A stretch of 64,000 bases of DNA, taken from Roseinatronobacter alkalisoli (lineage in GTDB: Bacteria; Pseudomonadota; Alphaproteobacteria; Rhodobacterales; Rhodobacteraceae). The stretch covers positions 248,001 through 312,000 of the forward strand of contig NZ_JAQZSM010000002.1 of the NCBI RefSeq assembly GCF_028745735.1. Reading direction: 5' to 3'. Shown piece after piece: positions 56,309 through 64,000 of this stretch. The notes beneath the pieces are model-generated. The model searched no databases. It was not told the origin of the DNA and saw only the letters and a list, made by a program, of their open reading frames with translations. How positions within the stretch are numbered: position 1 is the first letter of the stretch; every line of letters starts with the position of its first letter. A program made the translations under genes and the position numbers.

Positions 56309-58756
56309 ATGTTCCGCCGAAAGACGACAGACATGCCACCCGCCCTGACCCGCGCCCTGCGGGGCACCTTGGCAGGGCTGTGGGCGGAAAGGCTGGCGCG
56401 TGCATTCTGGCCCTTTACGGCACTGTTGCTGCTTGTGGCCGCAGGGCTGGGGTTCGGCGCGCAGGACTATCTGCCACCGCTTTGGGCCAGTATTGCGGCA
56501 ATCGTGCTGCTGTTTGCACTGCTTGGTGCGTTGCTTCATGGCGCGTGGCGGTTGCAACCTCCCTTTCCCGCGGATGCCGCGCAACGGCTTGATCAGGCCT
56601 TGCCCGGGCGCCCGCTGGCCACACTTGGCGATCAGCAGGCGATTGGCGCGCAGGATGCAGCGTCAGTGCGGGTCTGGGTCGCGCATCAGGCGCGGATGCA
56701 GGCGCGGCTGGCACATGTCACCCCGGTGCGCGGCGATCTGCGGCTGGCGCGGTTTGACCGCTTCGGTCTGCGCTATATCGCGCTGACAGCATTTACCGTG
56801 TCGCTGCTGTTCGGCACGCCCATGCGTGTGGTGGAAATATCGGAACTTGCGCAAATTCCCGGCCGCGCCGAAGCTGTGGCGCTTGGCCCGTCATGGGAAG
56901 CATGGGTGCAGCCGCCTGCCTATACCGGACGGCCCAGCCTGTACCTGAACGAAGTGGACCGCGCCCGTCTGGAACTGCCCCAAGGCAGCCGCGTGACAGT
57001 GCGCTTCTATGGCCAGCAAGGCGTCATGTCGGTGCATGAGGGCCTGTCGGGCAGGGTGGACCCCGACACGACAGATATGGCGCAGGATTTCGATATCGAA
57101 AACTCCGGCAGGCTCAGCATCCGTGGCCCCGGTGGGCGCGACTGGGAAGTGGCCGCGCTGACCGATCAGCCGCCCGTCGTCAGACTGGACGGCGTTGCGC
57201 AACGCGAACGCGGCGGGCTGATGCGGCAGGATTTCACCGCAAGCGATGATTACGGCGTTGTCGCAGGCAAGGTTCATATCGATCTGGACCTTGCGAATAC
57301 GCCGCGTGATTTTGGCCTTGCCGTGCCCCCCGAACCACGGGATGCGCTGACAGTTGCGCTGCCGCTGCCCGTATCAGGGTCGCGGGTCGAATTTTCCGAT
57401 GCCTTTATCGAAGATTTCTCGCAGCACCCATGGGCCAATATGCCGGTCACAGTCGCGCTGCAGGTCGAAGATGCGCGCGGCCAGCAAGGCCAGACTGAAC
57501 CCCACGCCATGACATTGCCGGGCCGACGTTTCTTCGACCCGATGGCCGCTGCTGTTATCGAATTGCGGCGCGACCTGTTGTGGTCACGCGAAAATGCCCG
57601 GCGTGCAGGCCAGTTGATGCGCGCGATCGGCCACCACCCGCAGGATGCCTTTCGCGGTGTTGAAGCGCGGATCAGGTTCACTGAAACCCGCGACCTGCTG
57701 CTGGCCAGTCTGGATGACGGCGGGCTGGATGGCGCCACGCGCGATGATCTGGCGCAGCGCATGTGGGATCTGGCCGTATTGCTGGAAGAAGGCGAACTGG
57801 CCGATGCCCGCGAACGTTTGCGGCGTGCGCAGGAACGCCTGAATGAAGCCGTGCGCAACGGGGCGGACCCGTCCGAAGTGGCCGATCTGATGGATGAATT
57901 GCGCGAGGCCATGCGCGATTACATGCGCCAGTTAGCCGAACAGCCCCGCGAACGCGGCGAAGCGCCGCCCGACGGTGAAAGCATTGAAATCACGCAGGAC
58001 CAGATCCAGCAGCTTCTGGACCGCATTCAGGAACTGATGGACGAAGGCCGCATGGATGAAGCCGCGCAATTGCTGGCGCAGTTGCAGGAACTTCTGGAAA
58101 ATCTGCAGATGGCCGAAGGGCAGGGCGGCCAGGGCATGCCCGGAAATGAAGCCATGGAAGGGCTGGGGGATACGCTGCGCCAGCAACAGGATCTGGCCGA
58201 TGATACGTTCAACGACCTGCAGGACCAGTTCCGCCAGAATGATGGCGACGACCCTGCGTCACCGGATGATCTGGCAGACCGCCAGCGCGGTCTGGCAGAC
58301 CAGCTGCGCGAGCTGCAACTGCCCCCCCTGCCGGGCGAAGGCACCCCCGAAGGCGATGCCGCCCTTGAAGCGCTGGAACGTGCTCAGCGCGCCATGGAAG
58401 ATGCGGCGCAGGCATTGGAACAGGGCGAAAACAGCGAAGCCCTGAACCGGCAGGCCGACGCGATGGAAGCCATGCGCGATGGCCTGCGCGCCATGAATGA
58501 CGCCCTGACCCAGGACCAGCGTGAGCGCCAGCAGGGCGAACAGGGTGCCCGGCAGGGCGCGGATGGCGGGCGCGACCCCCTTGGCCGCGACCGTAACCAG
58601 GGCGGCGAGGTCGGCACTGATCAGAACATGCTGCAAGGGGGCGACACTTATCGCCGCGCGCGCGATCTGCTGGAAGAATTGCGCCGCCGCTCTGCCGAAC
58701 GCGACCGGCCAGAGGCCGAACTGGATTATCTGCGCCGCCTGCTGGACCGTTTCTGA
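56309..58756 (+). CDS. TIGR02302-family protein
   Basis: The protein has 815 residues. Two N-terminal membrane segments (about 30-52 and 57-77) and a third near 160-175 are followed by a large extracytoplasmic or cytoplasmic part; from about 500 it is strongly Gln/Glu/Asp-rich with coiled-coil character (QIQQLLDRIQELMDEGRMDE). This is the layout of the alphaproteobacterial TIGR02302 family, whose role is unknown. It lies 25 bp after lysA. Confidence 0.85.
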   Translation: MFRRKTTDMPPALTRALRGTLAGLWAERLARAFWPFTALLLLVAAGLGFGAQDYLPPLWASIAAIVLLFALLGALLHGAWRLQPPFPADAAQRLDQALPGRPLATLGDQQAIGAQDAASVRVWVAHQARMQARLAHVTPVRGDLRLARFDRFGLRYIALTAFTVSLLFGTPMRVVEISELAQIPGRAEAVALGPSWEAWVQPPAYTGRPSLYLNEVDRARLELPQGSRVTVRFYGQQGVMSVHEGLSGRVDPDTTDMAQDFDIENSGRLSIRGPGGRDWEVAALTDQPPVVRLDGVAQRERGGLMRQDFTASDDYGVVAGKVHIDLDLANTPRDFGLAVPPEPRDALTVALPLPVSGSRVEFSDAFIEDFSQHPWANMPVTVALQVEDARGQQGQTEPHAMTLPGRRFFDPMAAAVIELRRDLLWSRENARRAGQLMRAIGHHPQDAFRGVEARIRFTETRDLLLASLDDGGLDGATRDDLAQRMWDLAVLLEEGELADARERLRRAQERLNEAVRNGADPSEVADLMDELREAMRDYMRQLAEQPRERGEAPPDGESIEITQDQIQQLLDRIQELMDEGRMDEAAQLLAQLQELLENLQMAEGQGGQGMPGNEAMEGLGDTLRQQQDLADDTFNDLQDQFRQNDGDDPASPDDLADRQRGLADQLRELQLPPLPGEGTPEGDAALEALERAQRAMEDAAQALEQGENSEALNRQADAMEAMRDGLRAMNDALTQDQRERQQGEQGARQGADGGRDPLGRDRNQGGEVGTDQNMLQGGDTYRRARDLLEELRRRSAERDRPEAELDYLRRLLDRF

Positions 58757-58907
58757 CAGCAGCGCCAAGTCTGGCGCATCCGATCACGCTTGAAAACCCT
58801 CTGTCAGGTGGCGGCCCCCAACAATGGCACAACCGCTTTCCCATGCTGAGCTTTATGCGCGGCAAGGATCACGAGCGCCGATATTATAACGCGAAATCGG
58901 TGAGTAG

Positions 58908-58997
58908 TGGCGGAGAGACAGGGATTCGAACCCTGGGTCCCCGTAAAGGGACAACGGTTTTCGAGACCGCCCCGTTCGACCACTCCGGCACCTCTCC
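58908..58997 (-). tRNA. tRNA-Ser (CGA anticodon)
   Basis: 90 nt on the minus strand with GGAGAGG acceptor, D-arm, anticodon loop CTCGAAA, long variable arm (GTCCCTTTACGGGGAC), T-arm GGTTCGAATCC and encoded CCA. Class II form is as expected for Ser. Confidence 0.94.
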
Positions 58998-59175
58998 GCG
59001 GTCGCGTTGGTGGTTACTGTGGTCAGGGCGCGCGTGCAAGCGGAAATATGGTCTGAATGCACGATTTGGCATCGAACTGCCCTTGCTGTGGCGGCGCATC
59101 GCGTGAATGTTGTTTGCGATATCTCCGCAGTCGGTTAGAACCGCGACGCGGAAGCGGATGGCACAAGGGGGGAGT

Positions 59176-60021
59176 ATGGCGACCAAAGCAAAAGAGGCCT
59201 GTGGGATTGCCCTGTTATGCGTGCTCATGCTTGTTTCTTCGGTGCGTCTGGCGCAGGCGCAGGATCTGTCAGAGGCGTTCCTTCTGCCGGAGCTGTTCCA
59301 GATCATGGCGGCAGAGGGCAGGGCCGCAATCGGACAGGATAGTGCCGCCCCTGTATCGGATGCAGAGCTTGATCTTTGGCGCGCAGAGCTGGATGAAATC
59401 TACGACGCCGACAGGATGCATGTGGATTTTGTTGCCGCGCTGGATGCCGCGCTTGAGTCAAAACCCGGAATTCGCGCTGATGCGATAGATTTCGCCACGA
59501 CGGAATTGGGACAGCGCATCCTGCGGCTGGAGATTTCCGCCCGCGATGCATTGCTGCAGGACGAAATTGACGACGTGGCGCGCCTGGCCTTGCTGGAGGC
59601 GCGTTCGGCATCGCAAAAGGGCGCTGACAACCGTCTGGCGCTGGTTCGCGCGCGCATCAGGGCGAATGATCTGGTCGAGCTGAATGTTTCGCTCGGGATG
59701 AATACAAGCTATGCGTATTATCGCGGCATGCTTGCGGAAAACACCGCCATCGGACTGAATGCCGAGGATATGCTGAACATGGTGCAGGCGCTGGAACCCT
59801 CAATACGCAATGATGTGACGGACTGGATAGAATCCTATTTTCTGATGGCTTATCAGCCGCTTAGTGATGATGAATTGCAGGCATATATCGCATATTCCGC
59901 CAGTCCGGAAGGCGATGCCTTCAATCGCGCAATGTTTCAGGCTTTTGACGCGGTGTTTGTCGGCCTGTCACACAGGGTCGGGCGGGCGCTGGGGCGGATC
60001 ATGAACAGCGAGTCGCTTTGA
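59176..60021 (+). CDS. Secreted protein of unknown function (DUF2059-like)
   Basis: The protein has 281 residues from the ATG at 59176 with AGGGGGGAG upstream. Signal peptide: hydrophobic 9-25, cleavage near AQAQ at about 29. The mature part is helical with an ELDEIYDADRMHVDFVAAL segment and a C-terminal SYFLMAYQPLSDDELQAYIA segment as in DUF2059-like periplasmic proteins. No catalytic motif. Monocistronic. Confidence 0.7.
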   Translation: MATKAKEACGIALLCVLMLVSSVRLAQAQDLSEAFLLPELFQIMAAEGRAAIGQDSAAPVSDAELDLWRAELDEIYDADRMHVDFVAALDAALESKPGIRADAIDFATTELGQRILRLEISARDALLQDEIDDVARLALLEARSASQKGADNRLALVRARIRANDLVELNVSLGMNTSYAYYRGMLAENTAIGLNAEDMLNMVQALEPSIRNDVTDWIESYFLMAYQPLSDDELQAYIAYSASPEGDAFNRAMFQAFDAVFVGLSHRVGRALGRIMNSESL

Positions 60022-60318
60022 CACCCCATCCGTGCCCTTCGGGGCGGCTGCGCTGCCTGCCATGCAGACAACAGGTGGCGCCGGTCGCATGCGGACGGTT
60101 ACCATGTTATGCCGGATGGAATGGTAGCGGAGCGTTCCGGGCATGCAAGTTCGTATAACAGGACGTATGAGGCGCCGCCGCCGATCCTCGTCCAGCGGAG
60201 GCGGTATGGAAATGGCGTGCAGCAGCGTTTCCGGATGACGGAAATTGCCGCTGCTTACTTTTTTTGGGGGGGATTATCCAAACCTGTTGGACCCCGAAAA
60301 TCCGTCGCACAGCCAGTT

Positions 60319-61929
60319 TCACCAGGACGCTTTACGATCATCACGGTTCTTCCTGAAAGTCGCCGTTTCTTCATCAATCAGCACCACGCCCTTCGCGGCC
60401 AGAGCCGTGAGGAGTTTTGGTCCGGGTTGGCTGTTCTCAAGCCCCGAAATTTTGCTCAGATTCGGTACGAGTGCGAGATCATGAACCGCTTGGTCAGTTA
60501 CCGCAATCGGTTCATCGCCGCAGCCAGGGTCAAAGAATGGCCAGAGAGCGTCATAAACTCCTGCCCCACCGTCCATACCACTTGATTGGTGCAACCTGGT
60601 CACGAGGGCCAGTGCGTCCGGAGCAATGGGCAGCGCTTCAAGATACTTCCTTATTTCAGGGATGACGTCGTAGCCGTCTGTTTCGCGGTCGATATGCCGC
60701 TCGGTATGCTCGCGCGCAAATGTGTTCAGATCGAGCTTGGGAATCAGCACGTCCTGAACGAACATCAACTCCTCAATGACAAGCAGCTTGAATCCGAAGT
60801 CCCGGAACGCAGTGTCAGGGGGCGAGGGAATTGCGAAGGTGCGGGGCCTGCTTTCTTTCGCCGCGCCCTCCGCCAGCAAGGACTCGATCAAGGCGCGCGT
60901 CAGCGGTCCCGCCTTTTTCGCCAGCGTTTCATAGGACCGGAGCGCAGGCTTTGCGACCACGAGCCGCAGGACGGCGGCATCGCGTTTCTCCCTTACCCAG
61001 CCCTCAAAGTCCGTTTCAAGACGGGCGATCTGGGCTTCATAACCCGCGATCCTGTCCTGTGCGCTACTGGCAACCAGGCTTGGCGGCAGGAGCGAGTTGG
61101 GACGTATGGGCGCAGTGCCCTCGGCCTCGGCGCGGGACCACTTGATATATTCGCGGCAGCGCGCGATTTCCTCGGCCGCCGTTGTAGGTTCGATGCCGAG
61201 AGGTTCTTCGACGAAGATGCGCCGTGCCTCCTTGTCATCGATCGGTAGCGGGTCCGGCAACAGCTTCATGACCTTTGGCGCTGCCTTGAACATCGGGTCG
61301 TCCCGCGTTGCGTAAAGGCTGAAGAGACTATGCGCGAGTGTCGTCAATCCCTTCTGACCGGCCTTTCCTGCCTTCATCTGGCTGGTCATGACCTTCGCTA
61401 TTGCTTCATCGCATCTCGGGTGATCCGCCAGCATTATCATGACAAGGTTGCTCGATAATCCAGGGAATATGGTAACAAGATCCGGGAGCAACTCGGCGAC
61501 TGCCTCCTTTCCGCTGTTATCGGGATAGAAAGTCGTGCGCCACACCACCTCTGCCAAGGCTTCCACGATGTCGCCGAACGTTCCGGTCGAGTACCGGGGG
61601 CGGTGGCCCGGAATGGCGCGGTCAGTCTCCTCTTTCATCCGTCGGATGCACGCGATGATGGCGGGCAGTTTATCCTTTGAGACGCTTATAAGATCGCGAC
61701 GGCAACGCCCCTCATTGCCGTAGCCGCGCGCAAGTGCGAGCAGGGCGACGCGCGTTTGCGGCAGATCAATCCCGCCAAGCGCCCGGTCGGCCAGCTTTTG
61801 TACGAGGTCGAGATAGGCCGCACCGGGCTCTTCCTCGCGTTTGAGTTGCTCCACGATCCTGCTCTCGATCTGATCAATGCATGCCGGGTCGTTCGGGTCG
61901 GGGAAGGGTTCGGGCAGTAATCGGGTCAT
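60319..61929 (-). CDS. Unrecognised protein (536 aa)
   Basis: ATG 61929 (MTRLLPEPFPDPNDPACIDQ) is chosen because upstream frame looks non-coding. The sequence is helical, charged, with HEAT-like look in the first half (LVQKLADRALGGIDLPQTRV) and two regions of conserved-looking aromatic and acidic residues (KLLVIEELMFVQDVLIPKLD; YDVIPEIRKYLEALPIAPDA). No signal, membrane segment or known motif. It stands alone between intergenic spaces of 270-300 bp and composition is a bit different from neighbours. Confidence 0.75.
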   Translation of the reverse strand: MTRLLPEPFPDPNDPACIDQIESRIVEQLKREEEPGAAYLDLVQKLADRALGGIDLPQTRVALLALARGYGNEGRCRRDLISVSKDKLPAIIACIRRMKEETDRAIPGHRPRYSTGTFGDIVEALAEVVWRTTFYPDNSGKEAVAELLPDLVTIFPGLSSNLVMIMLADHPRCDEAIAKVMTSQMKAGKAGQKGLTTLAHSLFSLYATRDDPMFKAAPKVMKLLPDPLPIDDKEARRIFVEEPLGIEPTTAAEEIARCREYIKWSRAEAEGTAPIRPNSLLPPSLVASSAQDRIAGYEAQIARLETDFEGWVREKRDAAVLRLVVAKPALRSYETLAKKAGPLTRALIESLLAEGAAKESRPRTFAIPSPPDTAFRDFGFKLLVIEELMFVQDVLIPKLDLNTFAREHTERHIDRETDGYDVIPEIRKYLEALPIAPDALALVTRLHQSSGMDGGAGVYDALWPFFDPGCGDEPIAVTDQAVHDLALVPNLSKISGLENSQPGPKLLTALAAKGVVLIDEETATFRKNRDDRKASW

Positions 61930-62207
61930 GGGCGGGTTCCTTCCGTAACGAAGATCACATGCCCCCCCCAAGCATTCAAGGACTTTGCAGGGAACCCGTT
62001 GAATATCCGGCGGAATTGGGGACATGTGCTGATGGTGCATTGTCTGATGACCGGTGGGGCATGCACGGTATGAACGGACCCTCATGTTGGGTTGCGTGCC
62101 GTCTACTGTATCCCGCATCAGCGATGTTGACCGGCAAGGATTGCCGCGACAAACGCGAATGGCGGCATGCAAGCCAGATTATGCGGCAGAAAGGCCGGGA
62201 AACGGCG

Positions 62208-62723
62208 TCACCTTCCTGTTATTCCTTCGGTCGGCGGGAGTGGTACCGGGGCAGTTACGTTTTCAGGCCGACGCCTTTCATAGAAGGCGTTTCCACCTGT
62301 CGTCACGACATAATGCATATTGTTATAGGACGTTTGATACCACGCTGCGTGGAAAAATTTTGCGTCTGCGATGTCCGGGTGCCGTTCTCCCTGATAAACC
62401 GATTGCGCGGCGGCCATTACCACCGGGGCCGCCCTGCTGACCATGTCCTTGGTCATGACGCCAGGTGCGAACTGGTTTTTCTGGCCGACCACACCGCAGA
62501 TGGTATCGGGGAATGCGTCGGATTGAACACGATTCATCACCACGCTTCCGACCGCGATCATCCCGTCGCGGCTGGAGCGATTGGATTCAAAATACATGGC
62601 GCGTGCCATGCAATCGAGCTCAGTTGCGGACGGAGATCGCGGAGAGGATGTGCCGCACCCCGCCAGAACGCAGAGACAGCCAATTACCACGGCGATCCGT
62701 TGGTTGGTGTAAGGGCGCGGCAA
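62208..62723 (-). CDS. Cell wall hydrolase (SleB-type) lipoprotein
   Basis: The protein has 171 residues from a TTG at 62723 with GGAAGG upstream. Lipobox LAGC with Cys23. The Hydrolase_2/SleB domain has LDCMARAMYFESN with the catalytic Glu and YVVTTGGNAFYER. It hydrolyses peptidoglycan from the outer membrane. No ATG is available in frame. Confidence 0.82.
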   Translation of the reverse strand: MPRPYTNQRIAVVIGCLCVLAGCGTSSPRSPSATELDCMARAMYFESNRSSRDGMIAVGSVVMNRVQSDAFPDTICGVVGQKNQFAPGVMTKDMVSRAAPVVMAAAQSVYQGERHPDIADAKFFHAAWYQTSYNNMHYVVTTGGNAFYERRRPENVTAPVPLPPTEGITGR

Positions 62724-63149
62724 ATTCGTAGCCTTCCAGGTGTTTCTTGTCGTCGATTTTGATTGCGCCGGAGTTTTTCAGCAAAATCTGATGCAGACAA
62801 GAGCAATGCGCGCGATTTCCGGACTTCCTTAACAATTTGAATGGAAGTTGCGTCCCGCATGTCCAGCAACTGTATTTTCCAGAAAGGCCAGTTTGTGGAC
62901 GTTCTGGTCAGATAACTTCGCCTTGGATCGCCCGGTGCCCGCTGGCCCGCCAGAACTTCAGAAAACCGGGAGAAACTATGGAGTATGCGCTAATCTTGGT
63001 GCAAGATGTGCAATCCATACTTCCGGGGCTGATCGGTGAAACAGACAGGCAAGAATCAGCACCCCGGATGCCGCATGTCCGCAAAAACGCAGGACAAACC
63101 CCAGTATTCCATGATTGCTATTTTATAGCGGCGATATAAAGGGGGGATT
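62724..63149. other. 426-bp region without a supportable gene
   Basis: It contains the promoter of the leftward SleB-type gene and upstream part of tRNA-Met transcription end. No credible ORF or strong hairpin was seen. Confidence 0.4.
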
Positions 63150-63226
63150 TGGTAGCGGAGGAGGGACTTGAACCCCCGACACGCGGATTATGATTCCGCT
63201 GCTCTAACCAACTGAGCTACTCCGCC
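63150..63226 (-). tRNA. tRNA-Met (CAU anticodon, elongator type)
   Basis: 77 nt on the minus strand with GGCGGAG acceptor, TAGCTCAGTTGGTTAGAGC D-arm, anticodon loop ATCATAA, T-arm GGGGGTTCAAGTCCCTC and encoded CCA. A lysidine-modified Ile tRNA has the same anticodon, but the sequence fits alphaproteobacterial elongator Met. Confidence 0.9.
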
Positions 63227-63371
63227 AAACGCAGGATGCGTGTAGTCCAGTGCGGAATCAGCGTCAAGACCCTGAGCGCATCCTTGTGACGGATATTTGT
63301 TACTTGCGCCCTCGTCACTTGCGGTCAGGCATCCTATCATAATCGCAGGGGAACAGGGCAGGTGGCGCTAC

Positions 63372-64000
63372 ATGAATGATCCGCAATCACGGCCAACAGA
63401 ACTGGTGCTGGTCGGGGGTGGGCATGCGCATGCTCTGGTTCTGCATGAACTGGCGCGGAACCCGTTGCACGGCACGAATATTACGCTGATCAATCCATCG
63501 CCGACCGCGCCCTATACCGGCATGTTGCCGGGATTTATTGCGGGGCATTATGCGCGCGAGGATCTGGAAATTGACCTGCAACAACTGGCTGCGCGCGCGG
63601 GTGCGCGGCTGGTGCTGGGCAAGGTGGATGCGCTTGACCGGCAGGCGGGGGTTGTCAGGGGCGTGGGGACGGGCGCGATCCGCTTTGATATTGCCGCGCT
63701 GGATATCGGGATCACGTCAGACCTGCCGATGATTGCGGGCTACGCACCGCACGCGGTATCGGCCAAGCCATTGGGCGAATATGCCAGACGCTGGCAAGAC
63801 TGGCTGGACAAGGTCCGGGCAGGTCAGATCGCGCCGGAAATCGCTGTGCTGGGGGCAGGGGTGGCCGGTGTGGAGCTGGCGCTGGCCATGTCGTTCAGGT
63901 TGCGGGGGCATCCCCACAGAATGCGCATTATTGACCGTGGCCAAGCCTTGCCCCATATCGGCACCTATGCCCGCAAGCGGTTGCTGTCGCACCTTGCGCG
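63372..64000 (+). CDS. selD: FAD-dependent NADH dehydrogenase-like / SelD fusion, N-terminal part (3' truncated by window edge)
   Basis: The frame opens at 63372 (ATG) and is still open at the right edge (209 codons visible). FAD-binding VLVGGGHAHALVLHEL at about 12-28, INPSPTAPYTGMLPGFIAGH following, then a second Rossmann IAVLGAGVAGVELALAM near 160-177. This opening matches the fusion of an NADH dehydrogenase-like flavoprotein with selenide, water dikinase SelD, common in Rhodobacteraceae. The SelD part is outside the window, so the fusion itself is inference. Confidence 0.8.
   Translation, partial: MNDPQSRPTELVLVGGGHAHALVLHELARNPLHGTNITLINPSPTAPYTGMLPGFIAGHYAREDLEIDLQQLAARAGARLVLGKVDALDRQAGVVRGVGTGAIRFDIAALDIGITSDLPMIAGYAPHAVSAKPLGEYARRWQDWLDKVRAGQIAPEIAVLGAGVAGVELALAMSFRLRGHPHRMRIIDRGQALPHIGTYARKRLLSHLA

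Noticed and set aside
60109-60585. 158-codon plus-strand ORF at the end of the 536-aa gene
   Set aside because: Its larger part is antisense to the well-supported 60319-61929 gene, and its start has no ribosome site.
1-64000. CRISPR arrays and insertion sequences
   Set aside because: No regularly spaced direct repeats or transposase genes were seen anywhere in the window.

Overview
The window reads as chromosomal DNA of a Rhodobacteraceae-type alphaproteobacterium. The DNA is GC-rich and carries family hallmarks: a Rhodobacter-type phosphatidylethanolamine N-methyltransferase, an olsBA ornithine-lipid pair, a ChpT-type histidine phosphotransferase, MipZ, and a SelD-type oxidoreductase fusion. 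Operons are short, often with 4-bp ATGA overlaps. The exact genus cannot be fixed from the sequence alone.

Layout. 1-2055: pntA end and pntB, closed by a strong terminator. 2220-9158: housekeeping genes (DUF3422, an MsbA-like ABC exporter, pmtA, erpA, dgt-like, a CBS-pair protein, coaD). 9176-10754: a tiny DUF1127-like gene and a lone HEPN-like gene of atypical composition. 10946-13348: two tandem GAPDH paralogues that differ at the cofactor-deciding residue. 13573-16912: a membrane protein, olsBA, DUF3553 and chpT. 17420-22962: a five-gene oligopeptide/nickel-type ABC importer facing a convergent Asp/Glu/hydantoin racemase gene; both carry a TGTCnACA-type palindrome upstream. 23992-33330: a large DUF2339 membrane protein, a 965-bp geneless gap, and a leftward flagellar block motB-flgE-flgK-flgL-flgI. 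33533-36304: an SLT lipoprotein, MipZ, rpmE and rplS. 36893-37426: an Imm-5-like orphan.

The most notable region is 37650-47751. It is a 10.1-kb element bounded by a 15-bp direct repeat and inserted in the 3' end of a tRNA-Arg(UCU) gene. It carries a tyrosine integrase and an AlpA/excisionase-like protein next to the tRNA, a divergently transcribed XRE repressor with a twin 16-bp palindromic operator, and an apparently intact head and packaging set (connector, TerL, HNH, HK97-type capsid, prohead protease, portal). There are no tail, baseplate or lysis genes. This is the gene content expected of a capsid-forming phage satellite (cf-PICI-like), which would make its own heads and borrow helper tails. 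A strongly structured 420-nt stretch without a convincing gene precedes terL.

47737-64000 returns to core genes: tRNA-Arg, rpmB, meaB, hrpB, an EAL phosphodiesterase, argH, a 45-aa lipoprotein, DUF2834, lysA, a TIGR02302-type protein, tRNA-Ser(CGA), a secreted protein, an unrecognised 536-aa protein, a SleB-type lipoprotein, tRNA-Met(CAU), and the start of a NADH dehydrogenase-like/SelD fusion that runs off the right edge.
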